Positions 24,140-37,419 of a stretch of 64,000 bases of DNA are shown here, piece by piece (the first letter of the stretch is position 1; each line of letters opens with the position of its first letter). The notes beneath the pieces were generated by a model. The model was not told where the DNA came from and searched no databases. It saw only the letters and a program-made list of their open reading frames with translations. The DNA lies in contig JACONQ010000013.1 of assembly GCA_014281115.1 (NCBI GenBank), forward strand, positions 1,850,501-1,914,500. The letters run 5' to 3'. Source of the DNA: Laburnicola sp. R22_1 (lineage: Eukaryota; Ascomycota; Dothideomycetes; Pleosporales; Didymosphaeriaceae). A program made the translations under genes and the position numbers.

Positions 24140-26430
24140 TAAAAATAGGTAAAGGTATAATAGCTTACTAATATAGGAGCTAGTGTAAGTTTTATTAGTC
24201 CTTTATATATTAAATAATACTAGCTAAGACTATACTATATTAATAATCTAATTACCCTATACCTTATAGACGGTAAAGTTATAGATAAGATTAGTTAAGC
24301 TATAGATTTTATAATATAATATAGTACTTACACTAGCACTATAATGTGCTTTATTACTAATATTAGCACTTTTAATATTTTTCTTAGTATAGATTAGATA
24401 TTCGCTTATAATCTACAACTAGGGTTACGTAACTAATCTATAATGTTTAATACACATTATTGCCTAGTTTATTACCTTAAAGATACGTTGCCCAAAACTA
24501 TATACTATAATAAGCTACCTACTAGTTCCTTATAACCCACAAAAACTTATAAGGACATTAGTCTAATTACTAACCAGGCAGCTTATCTAATAGTAGTCTA
24601 CAACCCAAGCTCCGTAACTTGGCTAGAGTCTTATAACTAGAACTAGCTAGGTTAATTACTCAACCTAATAATAGGCAATTATAATACGCAGACATTTTGC
24701 GCTACTATAAGACTCGCTGTGTGTAGTTAGATAGATTATAATAAGTTTATAAAAAAGTTATCTAATAAGCCTTATATAATAGGTAAGATAAGATAGTTGT
24801 TACCTATATAGTTATAAGATAAGTCTTAGTATTTTAACCTAAAGAAGGCTAACAAGTTACTTCCCTATTGCCCTAAAGTTAACTATACTATTAACCTTAT
24901 TAATAATAAAGCCCTATAAGCACACATATATAGTCTTAAGCGACTAGAGACTATAGCGGTTAAGGAATATATTAATAAAATAATCGCAAAAGAGTTCTTA
25001 TAGATAAGCACTTCTTAGTACGCGTCTCCTATCCTTATTATTAAAAAACTAGGAGGTACATTACGCGTTTACGTTAATTATTACGCAATTCACGCTATTA
25101 TAAAGCGTAATCGAAACGTGCTACTATTATTAAAAGATATGCTAGCGCGTATAAATAAGATAAGATTTATATTTATTATAGATATTATTATAGGTTTTAA
25201 TAATATACGCATTAAGAAAGGTAATAAAGAAATAATAGCATTTCTTACGCAATATAGAGTTTATAAGTATACTATTATGCTATTTAAACTTACTAGAGCT
25301 CCTAGTACTTTTTAAATATATATTAATAAGACATTGTAACAACACCTAGATAATATACTTATGTATAGTAAAACTAAGAAGAATTATATTAAATACGTAC
25401 AGACTGTAGTTAACAAACTTAGACAAGCTAGTCTATACCTAAATATTAATAATTATTAATTTAAAGTTAAGAAGGTTAAGTACTTAGAAATTATACTAAC
25501 TACTAAGAGTATTAAAATAGACCCTAAAAAGATTTAGGTAGTACACAACTAGTAACTACTATGGTTACTTAAAGATATATAGGCTTTTCTAGGTTTTATA
25601 AACTTTTACTAACAATTTATTAAAGATTTTAGTTTGATTGCTTGCCCACTAATAGATCTAACTAAGGGTAACGCGCTAAAGAACTAGCCTAATAAACTAG
25701 GGACTTTTATAGTAACTATATTTAAAGCACTTAAGTAGGCCTTTATAATAGCACTTATCCTAGTCTATTTTAATCTAGATACGAAAACCTAGCTAGAGAC
25801 TAATATATTAGACTTTATTACTATAGTAGTACTATTATAAAAGAATAAGTAGGGCGTACTATAGCCCATTACGTACTTATTATATAAAATAAACCCTATA
25901 GAGTGCAACTATAAGATTTATAATAAGAAGCTTTTAGCTATTATATACGTCTTTAAAGAATAGAGATCCGAGCTATTAGGTATCTAGAATCCTATTAATA
26001 TTATTACTAATTACCTTGTCTTATAGTACTTTATAACTAGTAAGTGGCTTAATTAATAATAAGCGCAATAGATAGAGTTTTTAGCTAAGTTTAACTTTTA
26101 TATTTAGTACTACTCTAGTAAATAAGATATAAAACCTAACGCCTTAACGCACTGTTTAGGTAACTTACCTAAAGGTAATAATAATGCCTACTAATAACAC
26201 TAAGTCTAGATAGTCTTGCGACTAAAAATCTTTAAAGGCAAAGAGTTATATTCTGTGGTTACTACTACCTATACTTTATTAAATAAAAGTTATTACTTTA
26301 GTCTATAGTTTATAGCTATGTTATACTATATTGCTAAACTCGCTGCTAATAATAACAATTCTATTGCTATAACTATAATAGAGACTAATAAGACGGCGCC
26401 TCTCTTAGGTAGGAGTATAAACTGCCTCTA
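24140..26430 (+). pseudogene. G1 pol relic, protease to RNase H
   Basis: The protease relic at about 24165-24440 reads ANIGASVSFISPLYIKQYQL (Asp of the DTGA motif altered to Asn) and ends LQLGLRN. The RT at about 24930-25420 reads FLQISTSQYASPILIIKKLGG, IIDIIIGFNNIRIKKG (motif A) and FLTQYRVYKYTIMLFKL, with LDNILMYS in place of YLDDILIYS (second Asp to Asn). The connection and RNase H at 25500-26200 contain a CNYKIYNKKLLAIIYVFKE-type segment. Readable sequence fades near 26430. Confidence 0.75.
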
Positions 26431-27046
26431 CTTATTTAGTTTTTAAGTGGCCCCACTACGTTTAATTACTGCGTTTTTTTATTGCGTTATGGAGCCTATA
26501 TAATGTTATATAATGTGACGTTATGTGCGAGTGCTAAGCCCTAGGACTAGAGCGCGTTAAAGTTTTTCTAACGTCTCCTCCTAGCTTCTAAGACGACTAA
26601 CCCTATAATAATAACACCCTGCCTGTCTGCCTGCCCACCACGTTACTAAACAATTGACACTTACCTTTTAACCTTTTGCCGCGTTACTAGATAATTAACT
26701 ACTTAGAACTTTTGCCCTACTTTATCACTGTAATATACAATAAATTGCGCGCGCGCTCCCTACTCCTAATACTAAATAGCACTCTACTATCTCCTAATAA
26801 TAACTCTTTAATCTCTAGCACACTTTTCTAGTATTAATCTTACTCTACCTATTTTTTATAGAAATTCCACAGGACAAGTGTGTACTTATATATGCCCTAC
26901 GCCTCTAGTAACTATTCTTTATGTGTTTCTTCCTTATAGTAAATTGCTAGCTATTTTAGATTGTATTTAACCTTTCCTTTATACTTTTTACTACTGCGTT
27001 GCTCTTAGATCTAATTAAATCTTGCCTCTTGCTTACTAAAAGCGCT
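26431..27046. other. Unassigned stretch in G1, left of the inner gypsy
   Basis: About 600 bp with unusually many CT-rich tracts (CTGCCTGTCTGCCTGCCC) between G1 RNase H and the inner gypsy. It does not read as the expected gypsy connection or integrase N terminus. It may belong to another element inserted earlier. Confidence 0.4.
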
Positions 27047-27050
27047 CTGG

Positions 27051-27269
27051 TGTAAGGAAGCAATTGTGCTCAATTATTAAATAGGTTAAATTGCTATAAT
27101 AAAGATACTAGGTGCCGCATACTACCTGTGTAGTAGCAGCCCTAAGGGCACGCTAGTACTATCTAATTAGGACTAGCGCGCGGGGCCGAATTAACGTTAG
27201 GCTAACTGGGTCGAATTAACGTTGGGCTGACTAGAGGTCTAATGGGCCAATGGGCGGCAATCCCTAATA
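27051..27269 (-). repeat. Inner gypsy 3' LTR
   Basis: 219 bp, the same length as its partner at 34059-34277. It keeps GC-rich blocks such as AGATACTAGGTGCCGCATAC and ATGGGCGGCAATCCCTAA. Confidence 0.87.
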
Positions 27270-27272
27270 TTA

Positions 27273-27286
27273 CCCCTCCCCCCCCC
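27273..27286 (-). other. Polypurine tract of the inner gypsy
   Basis: On the minus strand this reads AGGGGGGGGGAGGGG-like sequence, three bases inside the 3' LTR. It is the position and composition of a plus-strand primer for LTR retrotransposons. Confidence 0.75.
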
Positions 27287-27699
27287 TAAAAGCCTTAGCT
27301 CCAGCAAGGCAGACTAAGAAAAATATACTAGAGGTGCTAACTATATAGTATAATAAATATTATAAACTATTATAATTTATTATAAACTATTATAGACTAT
27401 TTAGAACCATTTAAAACCATTATAATAGGTAAAATAACTATTAGATAACTTCTCCTAGTATATAAGCTAGTAAGGTGAGCGCCCTACTATCGCGCATTAT
27501 AGTGGTTACATTTAAATAGAATAACTTAGGTGTCTCTATATAGGTGTAATCTAGAGAGAGACCTATTACCCAAAAAGGTTGTCTAAGAAATTTAATTAGC
27601 GGGCGCTCTATATACCCATTCTGGCAGCTTTGTAGTATAAAATTATCTTAAGAGATATCTTAATCCCACGCGTGTGCGTACGTAGAGGCGACAAGCTTA

Positions 27700-30600
27700 G
27701 AGTCCTCTACTCTATTGTCCCTTAGGTACATAACTATTAGGTCCTTATATAATGCCAGGTTCTTATATAGTGTGTACAGGCCTAGCTTTATAGTATTATC
27801 CTTATAGTAATCTTCTACTACCTTCTTACAACCTAATATATCTATATAGAATTACTACTTAGAATTAGCGTTTTACTTATACCTAACTTTATATATAAGT
27901 AACCTCTTAACACCTATTAAGAAGTTGTTACACTAATAGTTAACTTTGCTATCTATAACTATATTAATATAGTAGTCTTATAGCCTCTCTAGCGGCTAGA
28001 TAGGTATATTAGCGGCAACTATACCCTTGTTATTAGAAAGGCAGAGTACATTTAGTGCATTATGTAGTAGCCAGGTGTGGAACTAAGAGTGGACGTTGTA
28101 GTAGCTAGTTGGCAGCTTAAGGCGGTAAGTGTAATTATTATAAACCTTAGCGATTAGAAAAGGTCCTAGGTTCTTAACGTCTAGCTCTTTATTTAGTTAT
28201 AAGAATAGGATATTCTAGGTGTCTAAGTAAACCAGATCCCCAACATTGTACGCTAGTGCCGGTTAACGTCTCTTATTTATATAAAATTCTATCTTAGACT
28301 AGGCCTAGACTAAGTTCTTATTTATAAAGCGCATAATATCCTTAATATATTAAACTATATACTAGACGTCCTTGCACTATAACTTCTTATAGCGATCTAT
28401 TATAGTAACTAGGATAATCGGCTTAAAGCCTTATTATAGCAAGTAACTCTTAGTAGTAAGTAAGAGTGCAATGCTAGTAAATACGTTTTCCTTATAGTTT
28501 ATAGCTAGCTAGGCAATAGGCAACTAGTTAACCTAGTTGTTTTGCGTGTAGTTAACGTAATAACGCAAATACGCTTTTAAGATAGCGTTTATAACCTTAG
28601 TTTAACTATTACCTTCTGGGTAAAAAGTAGTAGTAAGTGTAGGTTATGTACCCACACTCTTGCACAGCTCTCGCCAGAAGTAGGACATAAATTAGGCGCC
28701 GTGGTTAGAGACAACAGTGTCTAGAAATCCTTCCTTACGCTAGACGTATTTAATAAAAGCTCTAATAATAATCTTAACGTCTAGTAATAATAACGCAATA
28801 TACTTGTGCTGCTTTAAGAGATAGTTAATAACTACTATAATGTGGTAATAGGTAACTCTACTACGTGTACACTCTGGCAGCGGCGTAATAAAGGTAATAG
28901 AAATATTCTTTTAGAATCGCTTAGGTACTAGTAGTAGGCGTAAGAGACCTTACTTCTACTCCTTAAAAGGCTTTAAGTGGCAATAGGTAACGCAGTTGCG
29001 TGTGTAATAAGCCACTATGTCTATTATACTAGGCTAGTAATAGTGTTAACTAACCTCATAATACATTCCTCTTTTGTCTACATATCCCGCTCTAGAAGGC
29101 TTATAACACAATTATATAATGTCTATATAGAGGGCGTTATTAAAAGGAATAAAAATACGTCTCTAAAAATACACTAAACTGCTAGTAATATTATAGTCTT
29201 ATAACTCTACTTTTATATTATATTTATATATTACTACTATTAGGAGGTGTTATATATCTTATTATTTTGCTATAATAATCTATTATAAGATAGGATCTTT
29301 AGTAGTCGCCTATTTTAACTAGTCTATTATACTAGTGTAATTCTATATAGAAGGATCCTTATCTAGCAGCTCTGCCTGTCCTGGCAAAGCTGCCTTACAA
29401 CTCTTTAGAGGGCCGTTGTTAACTATCCTATCTCTAATAGGTTCCTCCTTACTAATATAGTATAACTTTTTGGCAAGGCTAACTACTAATTCCTCTATTC
29501 TTACTAGTATTTGTGCGAGAAAAACTACGTGCACTACTCTCTTAGCGAGACGCTTAGTATGGATTATAACTATCCTTAGGATAGGTTTGCAGGTACCTAC
29601 TAGTAGGGTAGGTTCGAAGTTAACTTAGTTAGGCGTAAGAATTGTCTAAGCCTAGTGCTATAAATAGTTATTATAGATATATTATAGAAGGTCCCCGGAC
29701 TAGCGCGTAAGCGAGTTAGGCTTGCCACTCTACTTACTAGGGCGATAAGTAATCTTAAAGTTAAACTTAGATAGAAACTTTGCCTAGTAGGCTTAATAAC
29801 AATTTAGCTGCTTAGTGCTTATAAACTATTCTAGTGCTCTATAGTCTAAGATTACATTAATGAGTAATTTGTCTAACAGCTCTAGCCACTATTTCTTAAA
29901 AGCCTTAACAATAGCGAGTAGTTCCTTATTATAAATAGCGTAATTACACTTGGCTAGAATTATCTTTATAAATATAAACGCCACTAGTTGCAAGATTTTA
30001 TTACCCTGTACCTATAATAGGATTGCCACTACGACAAAATTCAAAGCGTCGCTCTCTACCTAGGTTTCTAGATCTGGGTTAAAATGGGCTAATATAGGCG
30101 TAATAGTAAACGCGTGTTTTAATTATGTAAAAGTCTAAGCGGCTAGACTATCTAGAGCTAATAGAAATTCTATAGAGACTTTCTTGCGTATTAAATTAGT
30201 AAGTGCCTATGTAAGGCCTAAGTAACTAATAATAAATTAGTGGTAGAAATTCCCAAAGTCTAGAAATAACTAGACTTCTTGCATATTAGTGGACAAGTGC
30301 TAGTCTGTAATTACACTAATCTTGGCGGGATCTATTTTAATTTTATTAACTATAAGGATTAGTCTTAAATACTTAACCTTTTTTATAGCAAACTCGCATT
30401 TGTTAATGTCTAGATAGAGACCCGCCTCCTTTAGTTAATAGTAGACCTTACGGACGTGTTCCTTGTGCTCTACTAACGTCTGGCTAAAAACAAGGATATT
30501 ATTAATGTATGCTAAGCAAAAGTCGTCGAGATATTCTTATAGGGTCTTATTAATATAGGACTAAAATATAGCTAGAGTATTGCATAGTCTAAAGGGCATA

Positions 30601-31850
30601 ACTAGATATTTAAAGAGTCTATATTGCGTTGCGAAAGAAGTCTTATGCTTATTGTCCTCCTTAACGCGCACCTTATAAAAGGCAGTAATAATATTAAGAA
30701 CACTAAACTATTAGACGCTAGATAGCTTAGCTAGCGTCTTACGTATATTAGGTGGCGAGTTCTTATTCTTAATAGTAACTAAGTTTAGCTAATAGTAGTC
30801 TACACAGATCTAGAGTCCGCCATTTAGTTTCTTAATAACTAGTACTAGAGCGACGACATTAGATGTACTACATTAGATTTTACCTATACGAAGTTTCTTA
30901 TTAATATATGCCTTAATAGTAAGAGTCTTCTTCTTACTTATACTATAAAGTCGCGCAGTGGGATACCTTGCATCCGGTTCCAGATTAATCTCATAGTCTA
31001 CCCCAGACTAGTAAGGTGGCAATTAGTATTCTGGGACCATAAATGCCTGCCACTTATTTTAAATCTAGCTGGGCAGAACCTTTAGTATCTCTGCCTTAGT
31101 CTTGTCTAGTTAATTTATCTTCTAGTAGAACTTATTAAAGTTCTTCTACGTTAGTGTAGCAAGGTCTACGCGAAATAATTACGCAAATATTACTTTAATG
31201 TTAGCGGCGTTATTAGGTTCTTTAGAGTCTAAGCTATTCTTAGTTTGTTCTTTTTAAAGTGTTCTAGATATAACCAAATAGCACTATAGTTAAGTTGTGA
31301 CGCTATTAGTGACGCAGCATACCTAGAGACAACTTTAATATCCATTCTAGCGTACGTAGGATTAGGTACCTTTGGTTTTAGGAGTTATTGTTAATAGCCC
31401 TTACTAGAGACAATAATAGGAAGGCTCTTTATACAATAGTTACCTATGCAGAAGAGCTTGCTAAAAGTTATAGTCTTTTTTTTCTAGTTAATATTTAGGT
31501 TATAAGCGCTTAACTATCACATGCTAAACATAACGTCAAATCTAGTCATATCTATAATATATGTGAGCTTCTTACTAAAATAGTTTCTATAGTAAATAGG
31601 TAGCAGAGCTACTTTTATAAGCACCTACTTTATAACTCTATCTTCTAGTTATAGGTAAACTGAATGTTTGAGTATTACTATCTATAGTTTATATCTTAAG
31701 ACACACGCGTAATTTACGTAGGTATTAGTTGCCCTAGAGTTAGTAAGTCTGTTAATAGTAACCTTCGCGCTGCTGGCTACCTATAGTTAATATTTAAACA
31801 CGAACTAAGCACCTGGACTAATAGCTAACCCTTATTAATTAAATTAGTAC
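27700..31850 (-). pseudogene. Inner gypsy pol relic
   Basis: On the minus strand the RT reads MPFRLCNTLAIF, YINKTL, EYLDDFCLAYINNILVFS and TLVEHKEHVRKV (about 30590-30440). The second Asp of the catalytic pair is Asn (YINN). RNase H follows towards 29700 and integrase sequence is expected at 28000-29000. Protease lies towards 31500-31750. Stops at former Gln/Trp codons are frequent. Domain limits are approximate. Confidence 0.72.
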
Positions 31851-32099
31851 GGAGCTTAACTACTTATTAGGGCTAAGAGGACTAACGCGTTAGTTAAAGC
31901 TCTAGCTCCCTAATCTTATGTATAAGTTTTAGTAATAACTCTTAAGATTCCTACTAATGACTTTTAGTAGGGACATCTAGTTTTCTAATAGGTTAATTCT
32001 AGTTAAAGAGGTAGAGACTAGCGACAAGGGTTGCACGTTAACTACAGCAAGACCCGCGTTAATAAGGACCTTAATCTTATTTACTAGCTATTGTGGCTT

Positions 32100-33990
32100 G
32101 TTCTTATATAAGATATTGTTATTTTTATAATAGTAACGCTTTTTACTACACTTAATATAGCGCCCTTTGTCTATAAGCAACTTTACCTAGGCGTTAGTGC
32201 GGCCTAAAATATTGCCACTTATATTATTTCTACTGCGACTACCTCCCCTAGCACAACCGCCTTAGTTGCTACTATTATTATTAGTTCGCTGCTAGGCGGG
32301 ACCCTACAGCTTTAAGATTATAGCTTAATAATATATCTTCTTAATAAACGTGGCCTATAAATTACTATTCGACTCTTATTTATTAACTTCTAAGCGGGAT
32401 GGCTTTAAGAGTTAGATGGCTATAATAATCTTCTACTAGTCTAGCATGTTAACGGGAGCAGTTATAATTTTAAATTGGGACAACCACTCTTTAAAACTCT
32501 CCCTATTTCTAATCTTTAGTTAATCGCTCTATATGGCTATATAAGCTTCGCACATAGGGTCTGCGGCTACGTAGCTATAATCTAACATCTCGAATATATC
32601 CTTAGTAGACTAGAAAGCTTCCGGCTTATTAAATTTTATTTAATGTTCTAATTGCTAGTAAGTAACGTCTAGAGTATAATTAAAGATAAATTCTATCTTG
32701 GCGTATTCTATAGTAAAGACATAGTTGTATGCACTTAGGTAAGACTATATAGAACTTTTCTATGGCTTATAGTTCTTATAATTATTAAATTCTTTAAACT
32801 TATTAGGCTTGCGCAAGTAATATTTAGGTGCCTGCCTAATGCCTATTAAGGCTAAAATGGATTAACTGCCTAGCATAGTAGCTTAAGTGTTGTGGGCCAT
32901 ATTTACTATAGCTAGAAAATATAAAGTATCTACTTATAATATAGTATACGTCTAAGCGTAATGTTATTAAATAACCTTAAAGTCTTTGGGTGTTAAATCT
33001 TGCTAAACATATAGAGGAACATCTAGTAGTACTAATATTATTACCTTGAGTTGTTTCTCTAACTCTATAACCTTCTATTCTTAAATCTTACTGTAGCTAC
33101 AATATAGCTCCTTTAACTCTTTTAGTTAATTTATATAAGTAAGGGCCTCCTAGACCTAAGTCTTACACTAGTCTAAGTGGCGTTGTTTAACTTATAGATT
33201 GTGCTCTATTTCTAGTAAGGATAGTTGCGTAGTCTCTATAAGATTAGAGATGCGCGCAATTTGCTTTGCAAGCTCCTTCTCCTACTATAGTCTCTAATAG
33301 ACCTCTTCTTTAAGTTCCGCAGCGCTATTTGTATATCTAATAAAATGACTAAATAATATAGTAGGCTATCTATAAATAGAAGTGGCCTCCTATAGTAAGT
33401 TGCCATCGCGAATATCTGCTACCATTTCCTATTCTAGTTTAGCACCCTTAGCGGGCGTGTAGTAAACTTTAAAATATAGGAAGGGTACATTAGTATTATT
33501 ATTATATATAAGTTAAAGATATGTGTTCTTTATAGGTTGTTTAACAACTTTAAAAATAGACTTTCTACTTAAGCTATAATGCCACCCTTATAACAAATTA
33601 TCTACTAATAATTTAGGATAACTTACCCTGTCTGTAGACTTTGTAGAGATCTCTATTAGCTAACTATCTACTATTACGCGCTTTTCTTCTACGCTATTAA
33701 GTATGTCTAAATTCTCTTTATCTAAGTTATCTGTAACGCGGGGCGCGGTGGGAATCTATAGGATAGTCCTAAAAGTCAAATACTAAGTCGCTAAATTTGT
33801 ATTAGGCAAGACAGCTATTCCGCTTATACGCTGCCCACTAGAGATATTATAGTTTACTATCTTGTTAGTAGTAATACTAGTAGTATTATAGAGCTTAACT
33901 AAAGATTTAGAATTGTTAAGCCTAGTTATGCACCGTCTTATGTGCGGTTCCTCTTATTATAAAAGCGTAATATATATTATCGCGAGTTAT
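32100..33990 (-). pseudogene. Inner gypsy gag relic
   Basis: Near 32120-32215 the minus strand reads GRTNA, LLIDKGRYIKCSKKRYYYKN, which looks like a CCHC knuckle (C-x2-C-x4-H-x4-C) with Cys changed to Tyr by G-to-A. The remainder upstream is a degraded Gag-like frame with many stops; its start is not identifiable. Confidence 0.55.
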
Positions 33991-34058
33991 AGGTTAGTTA
34001 AAAAGCCTATTATAGCTTGCGCTCTATTATAAGCGTGCTTTTTAGAGACCTAGTATAA

Positions 34059-34277
34059 TATAAGAGAGTAATTAGGCTTAATTGTTAAATAGGTTAAATT
34101 ACTATAATAAAGATACTAGGTGCCGCATACTACCTATATAGCAGTAGCCCTAAGAGCGCGCTAGTACTATCTAATTAGGACTAGTGCGCGGGGCTAGATT
34201 AACGTTAGGCCAACTGGGTTGAATTAACATCGGGCCGACCAGAAGTCCGATGGGCTAATGGGCGGCAATCCCTAACA
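34059..34277 (-). repeat. Inner gypsy 5' LTR
   Basis: 219 bp partner of 27051-27269, differing mainly by C/T and G/A. Confidence 0.87.
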
Positions 34278-34281
34278 CTAG

Positions 34282-34791
34282 TAATAACTATCTCTAATAT
34301 GGCTAAGGACTAGGTAGTTAAACTAGTAGAGAGAGAGCCATAAGTTAAAATTTATAGTCCCTAGAGCACCTGGGTATTGCTAGACGCTGCGATAAGACAA
34401 ACTAGCTATAGTGATCTATTCGCCACATAACTTATACTATACCGCCATGCGTCCTATAAGGACAGTAGTGGCAGGCGTCTAACCTTTGCAATACCTATTC
34501 TATATATATTTATTATTAGCGTCTAGATTATACTCCTTATTATTAGCGTTATTATTAGTGTGGTTCTACTTATTATTCTTATTATATATATATATGGGCG
34601 CGTGACCGCCTGCCCTATAGAAAGCGCGTTGTTTAGTTAAGGGAAGGCTATTAATTAATATATTGTGACCTTAAGGTCTTGCGCGATAATTAGTTATATA
34701 TGTGTGTAAGAATGGATAGATAAAGATAATCTATATCCAGTTGCGAATTTTATATTGCACGCGCAGGCAATTACGTATTATATTATCTTTA
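34282..34791. other. Unassigned stretch in G1, right of the inner gypsy
   Basis: 510 bp that continues whatever lies at 26431-27046 once the inner gypsy is removed. It has some GC-rich patches (GGGCGCGTGACCGCCTGCCC at about 34596). No protein is readable. Confidence 0.4.
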
Positions 34792-34999
34792 ACTTTAGTA
34801 TCTGTAGACTATAGTATACTATAATCGACTACCTTATTAGTATTAGTATAAGGGACCGATTTGCACGTGCTAACGAATAGTCTCTAGCCTAACCTATCTT
34901 ACTACTTTACCTTTTTTAATGTGTTTTTAGCATACCTATAGCTTTCTCTTATAGTATTATACTGTATACGAAAAGGTCTGCGATGTTTCTCTTCTTAAT
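34792..34999 (-). repeat. S2 repeat, copy A
   Basis: About 208 bp, similar to the reverse complement of 49912-50113. Shared blocks are GACCGATTTGCACGTGC, TTTTTAATGTGTTTTTAGCA, CACCTATAGCTTTCTCTTAT (ATACCT here) and AAAGGTCTGCGATGTTTCTC. The homology stops sharply at CTTCTTAAT. No target duplication can be recognised for this copy. It lies just before the G1 integrase relic. Confidence 0.65.
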
Positions 35000-35002
35000 A
35001 AG

Positions 35003-36720
35003 ATGGCGCAATTACTTAAGGATATTAAGATAGCCTATACTATAAGGCAAAAGTTTACTATTTGCTAGAGAAGCTTCTTAAGTAAGAATTTAGAATTAAG
35101 GTTACTAGCTATTAGTTAAGTGAGGGTCTATTATATATTAAGGACCGACTATACATCTCTAGTAATAAGAAGCTTTATACGCGCATCCTTAAGTAAGCTT
35201 ATAATAGTATTACTACTAGATATATTAGTTATAAGAGTACTTATAAATATGTTAGTTGCTAGTACTATTAGCTATATATAATACACACTATTAACTATTA
35301 TATTTGCGTCTACGTATTCTACTACTATAGTAAGCCATACTATAACGCTAAGTATAGTTTATTATATTTACTACTTATTCTAAATTAATACTAGAAGTCT
35401 ATCTTAATAGACTTTATTATTAGCTTACTATAGTGTTATAATAATAGTAAGACTTATATAGCCATTATAGTTATTATAGACTAGTTTAGTAAAAAGAAGA
35501 AGTTTATCCCTATATTTAAAATTACAGCTAAGGTAGTTATAGAGGCTTTTATTACCTATGTCTAGTGTAAGAAGAGTTTTCTAGAGGATGTTATTAGTAA
35601 CCGCGGTTAATAGTTTATATTTTACTTTTAAAAACAGCTTTATAAACGTCTTAGCACCAAACTACAACTGTTTACTAGTTGGCATTCTAAGATAGATGGC
35701 TAGACAAAGGTTACTAACACTACACTAAAGAAATACTTACGCGTGTATATTAACTATTAATAAGATAACTAGGCCTTATACTTACCTATAGCGGAGTTTG
35801 TTGCCAACTCTTTAGTTAGCGAATTAACTAGAGTAGCTTTCTTTATTGCTACTAAGGACTATTTACTATATAATAGTACTAAACTAGCTTAATTATATAA
35901 TATTAAGCTAGTAAGTAGAGACGCCGCTACTAGTAAGCGCCTACTTATAGCGCCTATATATATAAATTATTAACGCGCAGATAACTTTGTTAACTTCCTT
36001 ACCTACTTTTATAACTTTCTATATAATAATTTATAATAGGCGTAAGCTAAATAGACTAAGTACGCAGACGCAAAGCGCGCACTAGCACTATTTTTTAAGG
36101 TTAATAATAAGGTAATATTAGACGCACGTAACTTTAAGACTAAGAGGCCTAGCTTATTACTTAACTATAAGAATAGGGGACCTTTTTATATAGTATAAGT
36201 TATTAATAATATAATATATAAGCTTAACCTATCTAAGGAAATGGGCTGTTTATATAACGTTTTCTACCTATGGCTACTACACCCATATAATAAGCAACCG
36301 CTTAACAGTTAGATATATAATAAGGATAATATACTGCTAGATAAATATATAGATAAGAAGTATAAGGTAAAGACTATACTTACCTACTAGTTAAATAAGT
36401 TAAAGAAGGACCTATACGCCTCTAACCATAGCATTATAGAGTACAAAGTTGTATAGGATAGTTTTAAAGACTCTACCTAGGAGCCCTATTACAACCTACT
36501 TAATTGTCTCCGCCTTATTATTGGGTTTTACACTAAGAATCCAAGGAAGCCTACTATACTATATAACTTTAATAATCTTATTATACGTTAGAATATTATT
36601 ATATGTCTTATTATTACCCTAGTTGCAAACGCCCGCCCAAATGCCTAGAAATAGATAGATATGGATCTTAAGTTAGTAATAGATAGTAGTCCTCCTAGGA
36701 ACCCTCCTAGTGGTAAGTTT
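35003..36720 (+). pseudogene. G1 integrase and C-terminal region relic
   Basis: The core reads LIDFIISLL (first Asp kept), a run of Lys (SKKKKFIPIFK), VISNRGQQF (second Asp to Asn) and DGQTKVTNTTLKKYL (Glu to Lys), so two of the three DDE residues are lost through G-to-A changes. The part after the core reads RGPFYIV and MGCLYNVFYL, matching the post-integrase module of chromodomain gypsy elements. A degraded chromodomain-like stretch (YKVKTIL, IEYKVV, EPYYNLLNC) follows to about 36560. Confidence 0.75.
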
Positions 36721-36751
36721 CTTAGCTAGGTTAAGCGTACTAACCTATGCG

Positions 36752-36940
36752 ATAATAGTACTAATAATAATAGTACTAATAATAATAGTACTAATAATAA
36801 TAGTACTAATAATAATAGTACTAATAATAATAGTACTAATAATAATAGTACTAATAATAATAGTACTAATAATAATAGTATTAATAATAATAGTACTAAT
36901 AATAGTAGTATTAATAATAATAGTATTAATAATGCAACCT
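36752..36940 (+). repeat. 12-bp minisatellite AATAATAGTACT in G1
   Basis: About 15 copies of AATAATAGTACT with a few single-base variants, near the 3' end of G1. In one frame the unit encodes Asn-Asn-Ser-Thr, so it may be a low-complexity C-terminal tail. Confidence 0.9.
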
Positions 36941-37167
36941 AATAGACATTAATAAATTAGACTAAATCTATAGTAATTTAAGTGGGTAGTTATAGTAATT
37001 TAGTGTAAATTACTATAAGGATTATAATAATTAGAAATAGTGTGTAATAGTTCGTAATAAAACGTAATAGATTATAATAGAGTATAATAGTTACCTAGAA
37101 ATTAATATAGAGTTAGAATAATCTTAGCAGCACTAGAGTTGCTACTATAAAGAGAGGGAGGAAGTAG

Positions 37168-37375
37168 TGTTACTAATCTAAGGTGCGACCCCCTTGCTTA
37201 CGTTATATTACTCTTTTGGGACTAGCGCGATTACTAAGTAATATCCTAAGCGAGGCTATATATATAGCCTGCCTACGTATCCACCTTATATAGGTATCGC
37301 TACTATCTTATATTTAAATTCTAATATTTACTATTATCTTATATGCGGCGTAATAACTCCTATAGTGCCTTTATA
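37168..37375 (+). repeat. G1 3' LTR
   Basis: 208 bp, TGTTACTAATCTAAGG..CTTTATA, followed by the GATAA duplication and copia 2 sequence. Confidence 0.85.
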
Positions 37376-37419
37376 GATAATACTAAACTCTAATAAAGCG
37401 TAACTTTTTATATAACTAA

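Larger units (their letters stand above)
27051..34277 (-). mobile_element. Inner gypsy LTR retrotransposon, inverted, nested in G1
   Basis: 7.2 kb on the minus strand with two 219-bp LTRs (27051-27269 and 34059-34277). On the plus strand the ends are TGTAAGG..CCCTAATA and TATAAGA..CCCTAACA. Flanking CTGG (27047-27050) and CTAG (34278-34281) look like a 4-bp duplication with one G-to-A change. A G-rich polypurine tract on the minus strand abuts the left LTR, confirming direction. Coding relics run gag (right) to integrase (left). Confidence 0.87.

Noticed and set aside
36710..36952. 80-residue ORF rich in Val-Leu-Ile repeats
   Set aside because: It is a frame through the AATAATAGTACT minisatellite and has no support as a gene.
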